Positions 32,697-41,309 of a stretch of 48,781 nt of DNA are shown here, one piece after another. The translations under genes were made by a program, and so were the position numbers. The notes under the pieces are model-generated. The model did no database searches and had not been told where the DNA came from. It worked only from the letters and a program-made list of their open reading frames with translations. The stretch spans positions 1-48,781 of the forward strand of contig NZ_CAKUAT010000019.1 in assembly GCF_934636665.1 (NCBI RefSeq). The letters run 5' to 3'. The stretch's first letter is position 1. Every line of letters begins with the position of its first letter. Origin of the DNA: an uncultured Senegalimassilia sp. GTDB lineage: Bacteria; Actinomycetota; Coriobacteriia; Coriobacteriales; Eggerthellaceae.

Positions 32697-34274
32697 ATGT
32701 CTACCGAGGCCGCTGCCGTCGACTCCGCAGGCGGGCCCGTGGTGAAGGAGAAGAAGAGGAAGAAGAAGCTTAGTTTCCCAACAGCGTTCACCATCCTGTT
32801 CGTCTTGACCATCATCGCGGTTATCGCAACGTGGTTCGTGCCGGCAGGACAGTACGCCAAGCTTCAGTACGTGGCCGACTCCAATGTGCTCACGGTCACG
32901 AGCCCGCAAGGCGAGCTGAGCGAGGTTCCCGCTACGCAAGACGAACTCGATCAGCTCGGCGTGCAGATCGACATCGAGCAGTTCACCGGCGGGTCCATCA
33001 CGAAGGCCATTTCGATCCCCGGCACCTACGAGCAGCTTCAGGCTCAGCCCAAGGGCATCGCCGATGTCACGCAGGCAATGGTATCCGGCACGATCGACGG
33101 CGTCGACATCATGGTGTTCATCCTGGTGCTCGGCGGCCTGATCGGCGTGGTCAACGCAACCGGCGCGTTCGAGTCCGGTCTGATGGCCTTGACGAAAAAG
33201 ACGAAGGGTCATGAGTTCTTGCTCGTGTTCATGGTCGCCCTGCTTATGGTGCTCGGCGGCACGTCCTGCGGCCTTGAAGAGGAGGCAGTGGCGTTCTACC
33301 CGATCCTGGTACCGGTATTCTTAGCGCTCGGCTACGACTCCATCGTATGCGTCGGCGCTATCTTCCTGGCCGGTTCCATGGGCACCACGTTCTCCACGAT
33401 TAACCCGTTCAGCGTCGTTATCGCCTCGAACGCAGCGGGCATCAACTTCATGGAGGGCTTCGAGTGGCGCGTCGGCGGCTGCATCGTGGGTGCCATCGTG
33501 GTTATCAGCTACCTGTACTGGTATTGCAAGAAGATCAAAGCGAACCCCGAGGCTTCCTATACCTACGAGGATCGCGAGCACTTCGCTCAGCTGTTCAGCG
33601 TTGAACGCGGCGAGACCGCCGCTGCCCATGCAGAGGGCTTCAGCCTGCGCAAGAAGGCCATCCTGGTGCTGTTCATCTCCGCCTTCGTCCTCATGGTCTA
33701 CGGCGTCATGAACCTGCACTGGTGGTTCCCGCAGATGGCCGCCATGTTCTTGGCCATTTCAATCATCATCATGTTCATCTCGGGTACCGACGAGAAGACC
33801 GTGGTGAACGCGTTCATCAACGGCGCATCCTCGCTGGTCGGCGTTTCCCTGATCATCGGCCTGGCTCGTGGCATCAACCTGATCATGGAAGAGGGCCTGA
33901 TCTCCGACACGCTCCTGTTCTGGTCCTCCAACGCTGTTCAGGGCATGGCGGGTCCGGCGTTCATCCTGATCATGATGCTGCTGTTCTTCCTGCTCGGCTT
34001 CGTGGTCCCGTCCTCTTCCGGTCTGGCCGTTCTGGCAATGCCCATTATGGCTCCTCTGGCCGATACGGTCGGCATCGATCGCTACTCCATCGTCTGCGCT
34101 TATCAGTGGGGTCAGTACGCGATGCTCTACCTCGCACCGACCGGCCTGGTTTTGGCAACCCTGACCATGTTGGATATGAAGTACTCCAAGTGGTTCAAGT
34201 TCGTGTGGCCCATCGTGGTGTTCACGTTGGTGTTCGGCGGTATCCTCCTGTGCGCGCAGGTCATGCTCGCATAA
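32697..34274 (+). CDS. YfcC/DcuC-superfamily membrane carrier
   Basis: This 525-residue protein has around 12 hydrophobic helices and the layout of the YfcC family (C4-dicarboxylate anaerobic carrier superfamily, some members of which transport basic amino acids). Visible features are the first helix ending WFVPAGQYA, the large external loop at about 50-125, the re-entrant GGTSCGLEEEAVAFYPILVP and the second-half counterpart FVVPSSSGLAVLAMPIMAPL. The start is ATG 32697 because AAAGGGGG ends six bases before it. GTG 32691 overlaps that site. The basic N-terminus KEKKRKKK would be cytoplasmic. Codon choice is strongly C-ending, suggesting high expression. The substrate is unassigned. Confidence 0.88.
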   Translation: MSTEAAAVDSAGGPVVKEKKRKKKLSFPTAFTILFVLTIIAVIATWFVPAGQYAKLQYVADSNVLTVTSPQGELSEVPATQDELDQLGVQIDIEQFTGGSITKAISIPGTYEQLQAQPKGIADVTQAMVSGTIDGVDIMVFILVLGGLIGVVNATGAFESGLMALTKKTKGHEFLLVFMVALLMVLGGTSCGLEEEAVAFYPILVPVFLALGYDSIVCVGAIFLAGSMGTTFSTINPFSVVIASNAAGINFMEGFEWRVGGCIVGAIVVISYLYWYCKKIKANPEASYTYEDREHFAQLFSVERGETAAAHAEGFSLRKKAILVLFISAFVLMVYGVMNLHWWFPQMAAMFLAISIIIMFISGTDEKTVVNAFINGASSLVGVSLIIGLARGINLIMEEGLISDTLLFWSSNAVQGMAGPAFILIMMLLFFLLGFVVPSSSGLAVLAMPIMAPLADTVGIDRYSIVCAYQWGQYAMLYLAPTGLVLATLTMLDMKYSKWFKFVWPIVVFTLVFGGILLCAQVMLA

Positions 34275-34295
34275 TGCCGCAAACATACTCCTTAT

Positions 34296-34325
34296 GAAGA
34301 AGGCTCCCCGCGGGGAGCCTTCTTC
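34296..34325. terminator. Terminator between the YfcC carrier and degV
   Basis: GAAGAAGGCTCCCCG/CGGGGAGCCTTCTTC is a perfect 30-bp palindrome (15-bp arms with no spacer) starting 21 nt after the carrier stop. As a hairpin with TTCTTC at its 3' side it can terminate in both directions. Confidence 0.85.
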
Positions 34326-34512
34326 ACGTCTGTGCCGGTTGTGGAATCGACGGACCGTCGGGGCACGTCACGCTGCTGCAATAGACCGTGCATTCATCTG
34401 TTCGCTTTGCGCGGTCGCTCGTCAACCAAGCAAGGCGAGGTCGACGTTTCGGATTCCGATTCGAGCGGATCGGGCGATCAAGCTTGGGCGTGCTTTTGCA
34501 TCGGACGGGCAC

Positions 34513-35400
34513 TTAGTCGCGGCTTGATGCCAGGAAGAACAGCGCCATGGTGCCCGGGCCGGAATGAGCTCCGATGACGGGGTCGACGTAGTTGATGTGG
34601 ATGTCTTGGACGCCGAACCGCTCGCGGATCTTCTTCTCGAGCCATTGCGCGTCATCGATGCAATCGCCATGGGTGATGAACACCGTCTGCTCGTCAATCG
34701 GCGCCGTGGCGGTACGTTCCATGTGGTCGAGCAATGCGGACAGCGACTTCTTGCGCCCGCGCACCTTTTCCAAGGGGACAAGGTGCCCCTCGTCATCGAC
34801 ATGCATGACCGGCTTGATGTTGAGCAGCGTGCCGGCCCAGGCGCTCGTCTTCGAGACGCGGCCGCCGCGCCACAGGAACATGAGGTCGTCGACGGTGAAC
34901 CAATGCGCCAGGTGAAGCTTGTTCGCCTCCGTCCAATCGCGCACCTCTTCGATGCCCTCGCCCTGCTCGGCGTGCTGGCATGCGTGCCATACCAAAAGGC
35001 CTTGGCCTCCCGAGGCCGCCAGCGTGTCGACCGTCAGCACCTTGCGCTGCGGGTATTCCTCGCGCAATTGCTTCGCAAGCAGCTCGGTGGCCTCGTAGGT
35101 TCCCGATAGGCCGCTGGAAAAGCCAAGGTACAGGATGTCCCTGCCTTGATCGAGCAAGCTGCGGAACAGCTTCTCGGTATCGGCAAGGTTGGGAAGCGAG
35201 GTGCGGAACACCTTTCCCTCGCGCATCATGGCGTAGAACTGCGAAAGGTCGGTCTTCTCGCCTTTGAGATAGCTGCGATACACCGTGTCGTCGCCATCGG
35301 CCATGAACGTGAGCGGCAGCACGTGCAGCTCGTAGCGGTCGATGGTTTCCTCGGTAAGGTTGCAGCAGGAGTCGGTCACTATCTCGAAGCTTCGGTTCAT
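34513..35400 (-). CDS. DegV family fatty-acid-binding protein
   Basis: DegV/FakB proteins bind a fatty acid and present it to the FakA kinase for phosphorylation and use in phospholipids. The 295 residues show the family's IVTDSCCNLTEE opening, TSLPNLADTEKLF, the ligand pocket GFSSGLSGTYE, VLTVDTLAASGGQG, WRGGRVSKTSAW and the closing GAHSGPGTMALFF. ATG 35400 is chosen over an upstream in-frame codon at 35484 because GAAAGG lies seven bases before it and the family begins at this point. No fakA is present in the window. The gene is monocistronic and convergent with the YfcC carrier gene. Confidence 0.93.
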   Translation of the reverse strand: MNRSFEIVTDSCCNLTEETIDRYELHVLPLTFMADGDDTVYRSYLKGEKTDLSQFYAMMREGKVFRTSLPNLADTEKLFRSLLDQGRDILYLGFSSGLSGTYEATELLAKQLREEYPQRKVLTVDTLAASGGQGLLVWHACQHAEQGEGIEEVRDWTEANKLHLAHWFTVDDLMFLWRGGRVSKTSAWAGTLLNIKPVMHVDDEGHLVPLEKVRGRKKSLSALLDHMERTATAPIDEQTVFITHGDCIDDAQWLEKKIRERFGVQDIHINYVDPVIGAHSGPGTMALFFLASSRD

Positions 35401-35702
35401 GGTCGTGCCTTTCGTAGCAGGTTGCTCGTCTGCGGGGTGAGACGTCGCAAAACCCTTGGATTCGATGCGGCGCATACGGCGCATCGCCCCGTATTCAGCT
35501 TAATGGTCTGTAACAGTATAACCTTACGAAACCATATCGCTGCGCTACCGCAACGAACGGTACCGCGTTTTCTCTGAGTGCTTTTTCGGAATGTGCCCTG
35601 CGTGCGTTTCGTAGCCGCGGATTTCCTATATACTAATCGGGTTTATAAGCAAGGACGGCATGCGCCGTCTGGGCATAGTTAGGCAAAGGAAGGCGCGATC
35701 TC
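35401..35702. other. 302-bp divergent region between degV and ileS
   Basis: It holds the degV upstream region and an ileS promoter candidate, TTTCGT (35607-35612) and TATACT (35629-35634), spaced 16 nt. Between the predicted start and the ileS site is a small hairpin GACGGC-ATGC-GCCGTC (35654-35669). A GGTACCGCG match to the T-box core at 35559 lies upstream of that promoter and is probably not a riboswitch. Confidence 0.5.
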
Positions 35703-38549
35703 GTGGCGAACACGTACAAGAACACCATGAATCTCCCGCAGACGGATTTCCCGATGCGAGGCAACCTGCCGGCATCCGAGCCGAAAAGGCTTGAGAAGTG
35801 GGAGCAGGAGCACATCTACGAACAGGTTCTCGAGAAGAACAAGGACGGCAAGCCCTTCGTCCTGCACGACGGCCCGCCTTACGCCAACGGCCCCATCCAC
35901 ATCGGCCACGCCTTCAACAAGGTGCTGAAGGACTTCGTGAACAAAAGCCATGCCCAGCGCGGTTACTTCACCCCGTATGTGCCGGGTTGGGACTGCCACG
36001 GCCAGCCTATCGAGCATATGGTCGAGGTCACCTTGGGCCCCGACAAGATGAAGGAAACGCCGCAGCCCGAGCTGCGACGCCTGTGCCGCGAGTGGGCAAC
36101 GAAGTACGTCGGCATCCAGCGTGATGGCTTCAAACGCCTGGGCGTCAACGCCGACTGGGATCATCCGTACCTCACCTATATCCCGAACTTCGAGGCCGGC
36201 AACGTCGAGATCTTCCGCGATATGTACCTCAAGGGCCAGGTCTACCGTGGCCGCAAGCCTATCCATTGGTGCAAGAAGTGCCACACGGCTCTGGCCGAGG
36301 CCGAAATCGAATATTCCGACGAGGTTTCTCCGTCCGTTTACGTGAAGTTCAAGCTTGACGCCATGCCCGGCATCTTCGAGGCCGCAGGCGCCACGGGCGA
36401 TGCCTACGTGCTTATCTGGACCACCACGCCGTGGACCCTTCCGGCCAACGCCGCCGTCTGCCTGATGCCCGACGCCGACTACGTCATGGTCCAAGTCGAC
36501 GGCAGCAACGTCATCTTCGCCAAGGAGCTCGTCGAGGAAGTCGCCGAGATCGCCGGCTGGGAGGATTACGCGCTGGTGTGCGGCCAGGACGGTCAGCCCG
36601 TCGTGCTCAAGGGCACCGAGCTGTGCGGTCTTACCTATACCTGCCCCATCCGCCAGGACCTCAAGGGCAAGATCATCTACGGTGACCACGTCACGCTCGA
36701 TTCCGGTACCGGCTGCGTCCATACCGCCCCGGGCCATGGCCAGGACGACTACCTGGTGGGCCTGCAGTTCGATATCCCCATCCTCATGCCCGTCGACGAC
36801 AACGGCGTGCTCACCGAGGATGCTGGCCCGTTCGCCGGTCTTGATACCGATGACGCCAACCCCGTCATCATCGATTGGCTGCGCGAGCAGGGCACGCTCG
36901 TGGCTGCGCGCAAGATCAGCCACAGCTACCCGCATTGCTGGCGTTGCCATGAGCCCGTCATCTTCCGCGCCACCGACCAGTGGTTCGTCTCTATGGAGGA
37001 GAACGGCCTGCGCGGCAAGGCCATGGACGCCATCGAGCGCGATGTGACCTTCTATCCCGCCTGGGCCGTCAACCGCATCGGCTCCATGGTGTCGGACCGC
37101 CCGGACTGGTGCATCTCGCGTCAGCGCAGCTGGGGCGTGCCCATCCCCGTGTTCAAGTGCGCCAAGTGCGGCGAGACCGTTGCCAACGAGGCCACGTTCG
37201 ACGCCGTTATCAAGCTGTTCTACGAAGAGGGCGCCGACGCCTGGTTCACCAAGAAGCCCAGCGAGTACCTGCCGCACGGCACGCACTGCGAGAAGTGCGG
37301 CTGCACCGAGCTCGTTCCGGAAAAGGACATCCTCGATGTGTGGTGGGAGTCCGGCGTCACGCACACCAGCGTGCTCAAGCACCGCGCTGACGAGGGCTTG
37401 ACGTTCCCGGCCGACATGTACCTGGAAGGTTCCGACCAGCACCGCGGTTGGTTCCAATCCAGCCTGCTCACCAGCGTGGGCGCATATGGCTGCGCACCGT
37501 ATAAGAACATCCTGTCCTGCGGCTTCACCGTCGATGAGCAGGGTCGCAAGATGTCCAAGTCCCTGGGCAACGGCGTCGACCCGGCAGATGTCACCAGCAA
37601 GTGGGGCGCCGATGTTCTGCGCCTGTGGGTGGCATCGGCCGATTACGCGCAGGACGTGTCTATTTCCGACAACATCCTGAAGCAGGTCTCCGACGCGTAT
37701 CGCCGTTTCCGCAACACGTTCCGCTTCCTGCTGGGCAACCTGTCCGATTTCGACGATCAGGCAAACGCGATCTCCAACTGGGGCGACCTTGAGCCTATCG
37801 ACCAGTACATGATGGCCAAGACCGCCCAGCTGCTCGCCGACGTCGAGCAGGCCTACGACAGCTTCAAGTTCAACGGCGTCTACCGCGCGGTGTACGACTT
37901 CGTCAACGACTTGTCCAGCGTGTACATGGACGTCACGAAGGACCGCCTGTACTCCGAGTCGCCCGACAGCCCGCGTCGCCGTGCCGTGCAGACGGTGCTG
38001 TTCAACATCTTGGAAGTGCTCGTGCGCGTGCTTTCGCCCATCCTGTCGTTCACGGCCGATGAGGTGTGGGAGTGCTATCCCGAGGCCATGCGCAACCGCG
38101 AGGGCCGCGTGGGCAACGTACAGCTGGCAGGCTGGCCGCATCGCTCCGATTTCGTGCCCGCGCTTCCCGGCAAGCAGGCAGAGGAGAAGGTGCTCGCCGC
38201 ATTCGGCAACGCCCTTGAGGTTCGCGACGTGGTCACCAAGGCGCTCGAGGATGCCCGCGGCGCCAAGGTCATCAACAAGAGCCAGGAAGCCACCGTTTCG
38301 GTGACCGCTCCGCAGGCAACCCTCGATGCGCTTTCCTCCTTCGACGCCTCCGTGTTCGAGGAGCTGTTCATCGTGTCCGGCGTGACGTTTGCTGCAGGTG
38401 ATGAGCTTGCATGCGAGGTTAAGCCCGCCGAGGGCGACAAGTGCCCGCGTTGCTGGAACTATCGCGAGCTCGGCGGCAACGCCAACCACGCGGATGTGTG
38501 CCAGCGTTGCGGCGACGCCCTCGACGCCATCGGCTTCACCGAGGAGTAA
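35703..38549 (+). CDS. ileS: Isoleucyl-tRNA synthetase
   Basis: This class I synthetase charges tRNA-Ile with isoleucine and edits valine. The 948 residues are full length. The HIGH motif is at residues 66-69 (PIHIGHAFN), GWDCHGQPIEH follows, the editing domain contains TTPWTLPAN and GTGCVHTAPGHGQDD, and KMSKS begins at residue 616 (GRKMSKSLGNG). A C-terminal zinc ribbon is seen as CPRCWNYRELG...CQRCGDAL, as in bacterial-type IleS. GTG 35703 has AAGGAAGG eight bases upstream. It is followed by lspA with its TTG start 5 nt after the ileS stop, the common ileS-lspA pair. Codon usage is strongly optimised. Confidence 0.98.
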   Translation: MANTYKNTMNLPQTDFPMRGNLPASEPKRLEKWEQEHIYEQVLEKNKDGKPFVLHDGPPYANGPIHIGHAFNKVLKDFVNKSHAQRGYFTPYVPGWDCHGQPIEHMVEVTLGPDKMKETPQPELRRLCREWATKYVGIQRDGFKRLGVNADWDHPYLTYIPNFEAGNVEIFRDMYLKGQVYRGRKPIHWCKKCHTALAEAEIEYSDEVSPSVYVKFKLDAMPGIFEAAGATGDAYVLIWTTTPWTLPANAAVCLMPDADYVMVQVDGSNVIFAKELVEEVAEIAGWEDYALVCGQDGQPVVLKGTELCGLTYTCPIRQDLKGKIIYGDHVTLDSGTGCVHTAPGHGQDDYLVGLQFDIPILMPVDDNGVLTEDAGPFAGLDTDDANPVIIDWLREQGTLVAARKISHSYPHCWRCHEPVIFRATDQWFVSMEENGLRGKAMDAIERDVTFYPAWAVNRIGSMVSDRPDWCISRQRSWGVPIPVFKCAKCGETVANEATFDAVIKLFYEEGADAWFTKKPSEYLPHGTHCEKCGCTELVPEKDILDVWWESGVTHTSVLKHRADEGLTFPADMYLEGSDQHRGWFQSSLLTSVGAYGCAPYKNILSCGFTVDEQGRKMSKSLGNGVDPADVTSKWGADVLRLWVASADYAQDVSISDNILKQVSDAYRRFRNTFRFLLGNLSDFDDQANAISNWGDLEPIDQYMMAKTAQLLADVEQAYDSFKFNGVYRAVYDFVNDLSSVYMDVTKDRLYSESPDSPRRRAVQTVLFNILEVLVRVLSPILSFTADEVWECYPEAMRNREGRVGNVQLAGWPHRSDFVPALPGKQAEEKVLAAFGNALEVRDVVTKALEDARGAKVINKSQEATVSVTAPQATLDALSSFDASVFEELFIVSGVTFAAGDELACEVKPAEGDKCPRCWNYRELGGNANHADVCQRCGDALDAIGFTEE

Positions 38550-38554
38550 ACGGT

Positions 38555-39115
38555 TTGACCCAGCATGAACCTATGAACATCGCTGGAAGCGAAGGGGCCG
38601 ACGCGGTATGCGCCGGCCCCGCGCCTTCGGTACGGTCCCAGGCGCTTCGCTTGGGGGCTATGGGCGCTTTGGCCCTTTGCTGGATCGTCTTGGACCAGGC
38701 GGTCAAGTTGTGCATGAACGTTCATGCGGCGGGCAGCGTCCTTTCCGGTCCCATTGCCGGTTTGTTCAGGCTCCACCTTGTGCATAACACCGGCGGTGCC
38801 TGGAGCATGTTTTCCGGCGCCACGGCCGCTTTGGGCGTGTTCTCCATCGTCATGTGCGCGGCGCTTGCGGCGTTCGCGGTGCACGAGCGCGCCCGCATCA
38901 GCTGGCCTGAGCTCATCGGGCTAGGGCTTGTTATCGGCGGCGGTATAGGCAACGCCATCGATCGTTTCGCCTTAGGCTACGTGGTGGACTTCATCGACCT
39001 CAGCTTCATGGATTTCCCCGTGTTCAATATCGCCGACATCGGCGTGACCTGCGGTCTTGCATTGTTTTTAATCGGATGGATCGTCCGCGAACGACATCAT
39101 GAGGAGGTGCGCTAG
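38555..39115 (+). CDS. lspA: Lipoprotein signal peptidase
   Basis: This is the membrane aspartyl protease that removes signal peptides from prolipoproteins. The 186 residues contain four hydrophobic helices, the conserved LVHNTGGAWSMF, and the catalytic aspartates in GNAIDRF and FNIADIG. The start is the rare TTG at 38555. GAGGAG (38541-38546), part of the ileS end, is eight bases upstream. The next in-frame ATG (38573) has no ribosome site. The ~30-residue hydrophilic N-terminus before the first helix is longer than usual. The stop codon abuts the next ATG, so translation of the rlu gene is coupled. The lipoprotein encoded at 43041 is a plausible substrate. Confidence 0.93.
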   Translation: MTQHEPMNIAGSEGADAVCAGPAPSVRSQALRLGAMGALALCWIVLDQAVKLCMNVHAAGSVLSGPIAGLFRLHLVHNTGGAWSMFSGATAALGVFSIVMCAALAAFAVHERARISWPELIGLGLVIGGGIGNAIDRFALGYVVDFIDLSFMDFPVFNIADIGVTCGLALFLIGWIVRERHHEEVR

Positions 39116-40183
39116 ATGGGCGCGTTGAAAAGCTATACCGCCTGCGCCGAAGATGCCGGTTCGCGTATCGACGCCGTGCTGGCCGCACGCGGGTTGTATC
39201 CCAGCCGCAGCGCTGCGGCCCGCGCCGTGGAAGACGGCGCAGTGTACGTCAACGGCGCCACCGTCGCCAAGAAGCATACGCTGTGCGCGGGCGATACGGT
39301 GGTGTACGAGGTGCCGGACGCCCCCGAGCAGGGTCCCGTGCAAGGTCAGGCCATCCCGCTCGATATCCGCTACGAGGACGACGACGTGCTCGTCATCTCC
39401 AAGCAGGCGGGGCTTGTGTGCCATCCGTCGGTCGATCATGCCGATGGCACGTTAGTCAATGCTCTGGTCTATCATTGCGGCGTCGAGCACCTGTGCAACG
39501 TCCAGGGCGAAAGCGATCGCCCCGGTATCGTGCATCGCCTCGACCGCGACACTACGGGCCTTATGCTTGCCGCGAAAAACGATGCCGCCGGCTTGGCGCT
39601 TATGGCCGATATCCGCGATCGCGCGGTCGACCGTCGCTACCTTGCCTTGGTGCATGGTGTCATCCCGCACGATACCGGCATGATCGATGCGCCCATCGCC
39701 CGTTCGCTTAACGAGCGTACGCGCATGGCGGTTCGCGAATGCCCTTCGGCGCGAGATGCGCTTACCACCTTCCGCGTGCTCGAGCGCTTCGAGCACGGTC
39801 CGCGCGACAACGGCTACACCCTTATCGACTGCAAGCTGTACACGGGCAGAACCCATCAGATTCGCGTTCACATGCAGTACGCGAAGCATCCCCTGGTGGG
39901 CGATCCGGTGTATAACTCCGGTGCGCCAAAGGACGCCGATGCCAATTTCGGGTTGGATCGTCAGTTCCTGCATTCCTTCCAGGTAGGATTCACTCAGCCT
40001 ATGACGGGCGAGGACCTGTTCTTCGCCGACAACCTGACCGATGATCTTGCGGCGGTGCTCGACAAGCTTGCGTCTCGCAGCCGCGGTCGTACCGAGGCGG
40101 GTAGGGAAGTGTTCGAGCTGCTGGCCGACGCTCCGCACCCCACGGCACCGGTACATCATTTGGAGGATTTCGGCGCTTTATAG
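39116..40183 (+). CDS. Ribosomal large-subunit pseudouridine synthase, RluD/RluA family
   Basis: This enzyme converts specific uridines in 23S rRNA to pseudouridine. The 355-residue chain starts with an S4 RNA-binding domain (SRIDAVLAARGLYPSRSAA) and continues with the RluA-type catalytic domain. The catalytic aspartate is in GIVHRLDRDTTGLM, with the substrate strand GRTHQIRVHMQY further on. The ~25-residue C-terminal extension is not typical. GAGGAGGTG overlaps the end of lspA, and the ATG follows the lspA stop directly. RluD is the most likely orthologue, but RluC-like specificity cannot be excluded by eye. It is the last gene of the ileS-lspA group, closed by a terminator at 40221. Confidence 0.93.
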   Translation: MGALKSYTACAEDAGSRIDAVLAARGLYPSRSAAARAVEDGAVYVNGATVAKKHTLCAGDTVVYEVPDAPEQGPVQGQAIPLDIRYEDDDVLVISKQAGLVCHPSVDHADGTLVNALVYHCGVEHLCNVQGESDRPGIVHRLDRDTTGLMLAAKNDAAGLALMADIRDRAVDRRYLALVHGVIPHDTGMIDAPIARSLNERTRMAVRECPSARDALTTFRVLERFEHGPRDNGYTLIDCKLYTGRTHQIRVHMQYAKHPLVGDPVYNSGAPKDADANFGLDRQFLHSFQVGFTQPMTGEDLFFADNLTDDLAAVLDKLASRSRGRTEAGREVFELLADAPHPTAPVHHLEDFGAL

Positions 40184-40220
40184 CATTTGGTAACGTGTTT
40201 GCTTGCAGACACGTTGCATC

Positions 40221-40250
40221 AGGCGGCTGCAACGGCCGCCTTCTTGTTTT
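40221..40250 (+). terminator. Intrinsic terminator after the pseudouridine synthase gene
   Basis: AGGCGGC and GCCGCCT pair over seven base pairs around TGCAACG and are followed by TCTTGTTTT. It separates the ileS group from hemH, whose ATG is at 40278. Confidence 0.85.
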
Positions 40251-40277
40251 CGCAGGTTTAGTTTGGAGACGGTTGTT

Positions 40278-41309
40278 ATGACGGCATGTGAGACCCAGCG
40301 CATCGGCGTGTTGCTCGCGAACACGGGCACGCCGAAAAGCCCCGAACCGCGCGATGTGCGCAGGTATCTGGGCAGGTTTTTGATGGACGAGCGCATACGG
40401 CCCATGGCCAAGGTGCCTTGGTGGTTGATCTTGCATCTGTGCATCCTTCCAACGCGTTCGGTGAAGTCCGGGAAGAAATACGCGAAGATCTGGACGGAAT
40501 CCGGGTCGCCGTTCGATGTGGAGCATGCCAAGCTTCGCTCTTTGCTGGAGCAACGCCTGCAAGAAGACGGCATGGATGCACCGGTCCAGGTCGGGCAAAG
40601 CTATGGCGAGAACTCCATCGAGCAGGCGCTTGCCTCCCTTCGCGAGCAAGGTTGTGCGCAGGTGGTGGCGCTTCCCCTGTATCCGCAAAGCGCCCATTCG
40701 ACCACGCTGAGCGTCAAGGATGGGGTTGCTGCGGCTATGGAGGGCTTGTCGTGGCACGCTCCGGTGTCGTTCGTCGAATCCTATGGCATGGACAGCGCCT
40801 ATGTCGAAGCCGTCGCCCGAACCGTTTCGGAAGCGGGTTTCAATGCGCAAGCGGGCGATAGGCTGCTGTTCAACTACCACTCCATTCCCGTGAAAGATAT
40901 CGAGCAGGGCGATACCTACGAACCTCAGACCGGGGCCACCGCATTGGCGGTGGCAGGCCATCTTCGTCTTGAGCGCGAACAGTGGACCATCGGCTACAAC
41001 TGCCGATTCGACAAAAGCCGTGAATGGCTTCAACCCTTCACCCGAGGCGTTCTCACGCGTTGGGCGCAGGCGCGAGAAGGCCGCGTCTTCATGGTTTGCC
41101 CGAATTTCGCGGTAGATTGCCTTGAAACCCTTTATGATATCGATTACGAGTTGGTGCCCTGGTATCGTCAGGCGGTTGAACAGGCCGGTCGTTCGTACAA
41201 GGGCAGCGAACTCGTGTATGTTCCGTGCCTTAACGGCACGCCGATGCATGCATCGGTGCTGGCGCATGTGCTTGCACCGTACCTGACCGGGAAGGACCAT
41301 CATGAGTAG
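40278..41309 (+). CDS. hemH: Ferrochelatase (proto- or coproporphyrin type)
   Basis: This enzyme inserts iron into a porphyrin ring, the last or next-to-last heme step. The 343 residues show GVLLANTGTPKSPEP at the N-terminus, the metal/porphyrin histidine in LLFNYHSIPVKDIE, and the conserved acid segment CPNFAVDCLETLYDI, all in family order. Actinobacteria generally use the coproporphyrin route, so CpfC activity is the likelier one (knowledge of the group, not visible here). ATG 40278 follows GGAG with nine bases between. The in-frame codons upstream run through a terminator. The stop overlaps the coaBC start by eight bases. Heme is needed for the FdnI cytochrome encoded in the same window. 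Confidence 0.94.
   Translation: MTACETQRIGVLLANTGTPKSPEPRDVRRYLGRFLMDERIRPMAKVPWWLILHLCILPTRSVKSGKKYAKIWTESGSPFDVEHAKLRSLLEQRLQEDGMDAPVQVGQSYGENSIEQALASLREQGCAQVVALPLYPQSAHSTTLSVKDGVAAAMEGLSWHAPVSFVESYGMDSAYVEAVARTVSEAGFNAQAGDRLLFNYHSIPVKDIEQGDTYEPQTGATALAVAGHLRLEREQWTIGYNCRFDKSREWLQPFTRGVLTRWAQAREGRVFMVCPNFAVDCLETLYDIDYELVPWYRQAVEQAGRSYKGSELVYVPCLNGTPMHASVLAHVLAPYLTGKDHHE

Noticed and set aside
35559..35567. GGTACCGCG, resembling the T-box core upstream of ileS
   Set aside because: No Stem I or specifier loop is evident, and the match lies upstream of the better ileS promoter (TATACT at 35629), so it would not be in the leader.
35679..38489. 936-codon minus-strand ORF opposite ileS
   Set aside because: Same cause: it lies wholly antisense to a clear isoleucyl-tRNA synthetase and resembles no protein family.
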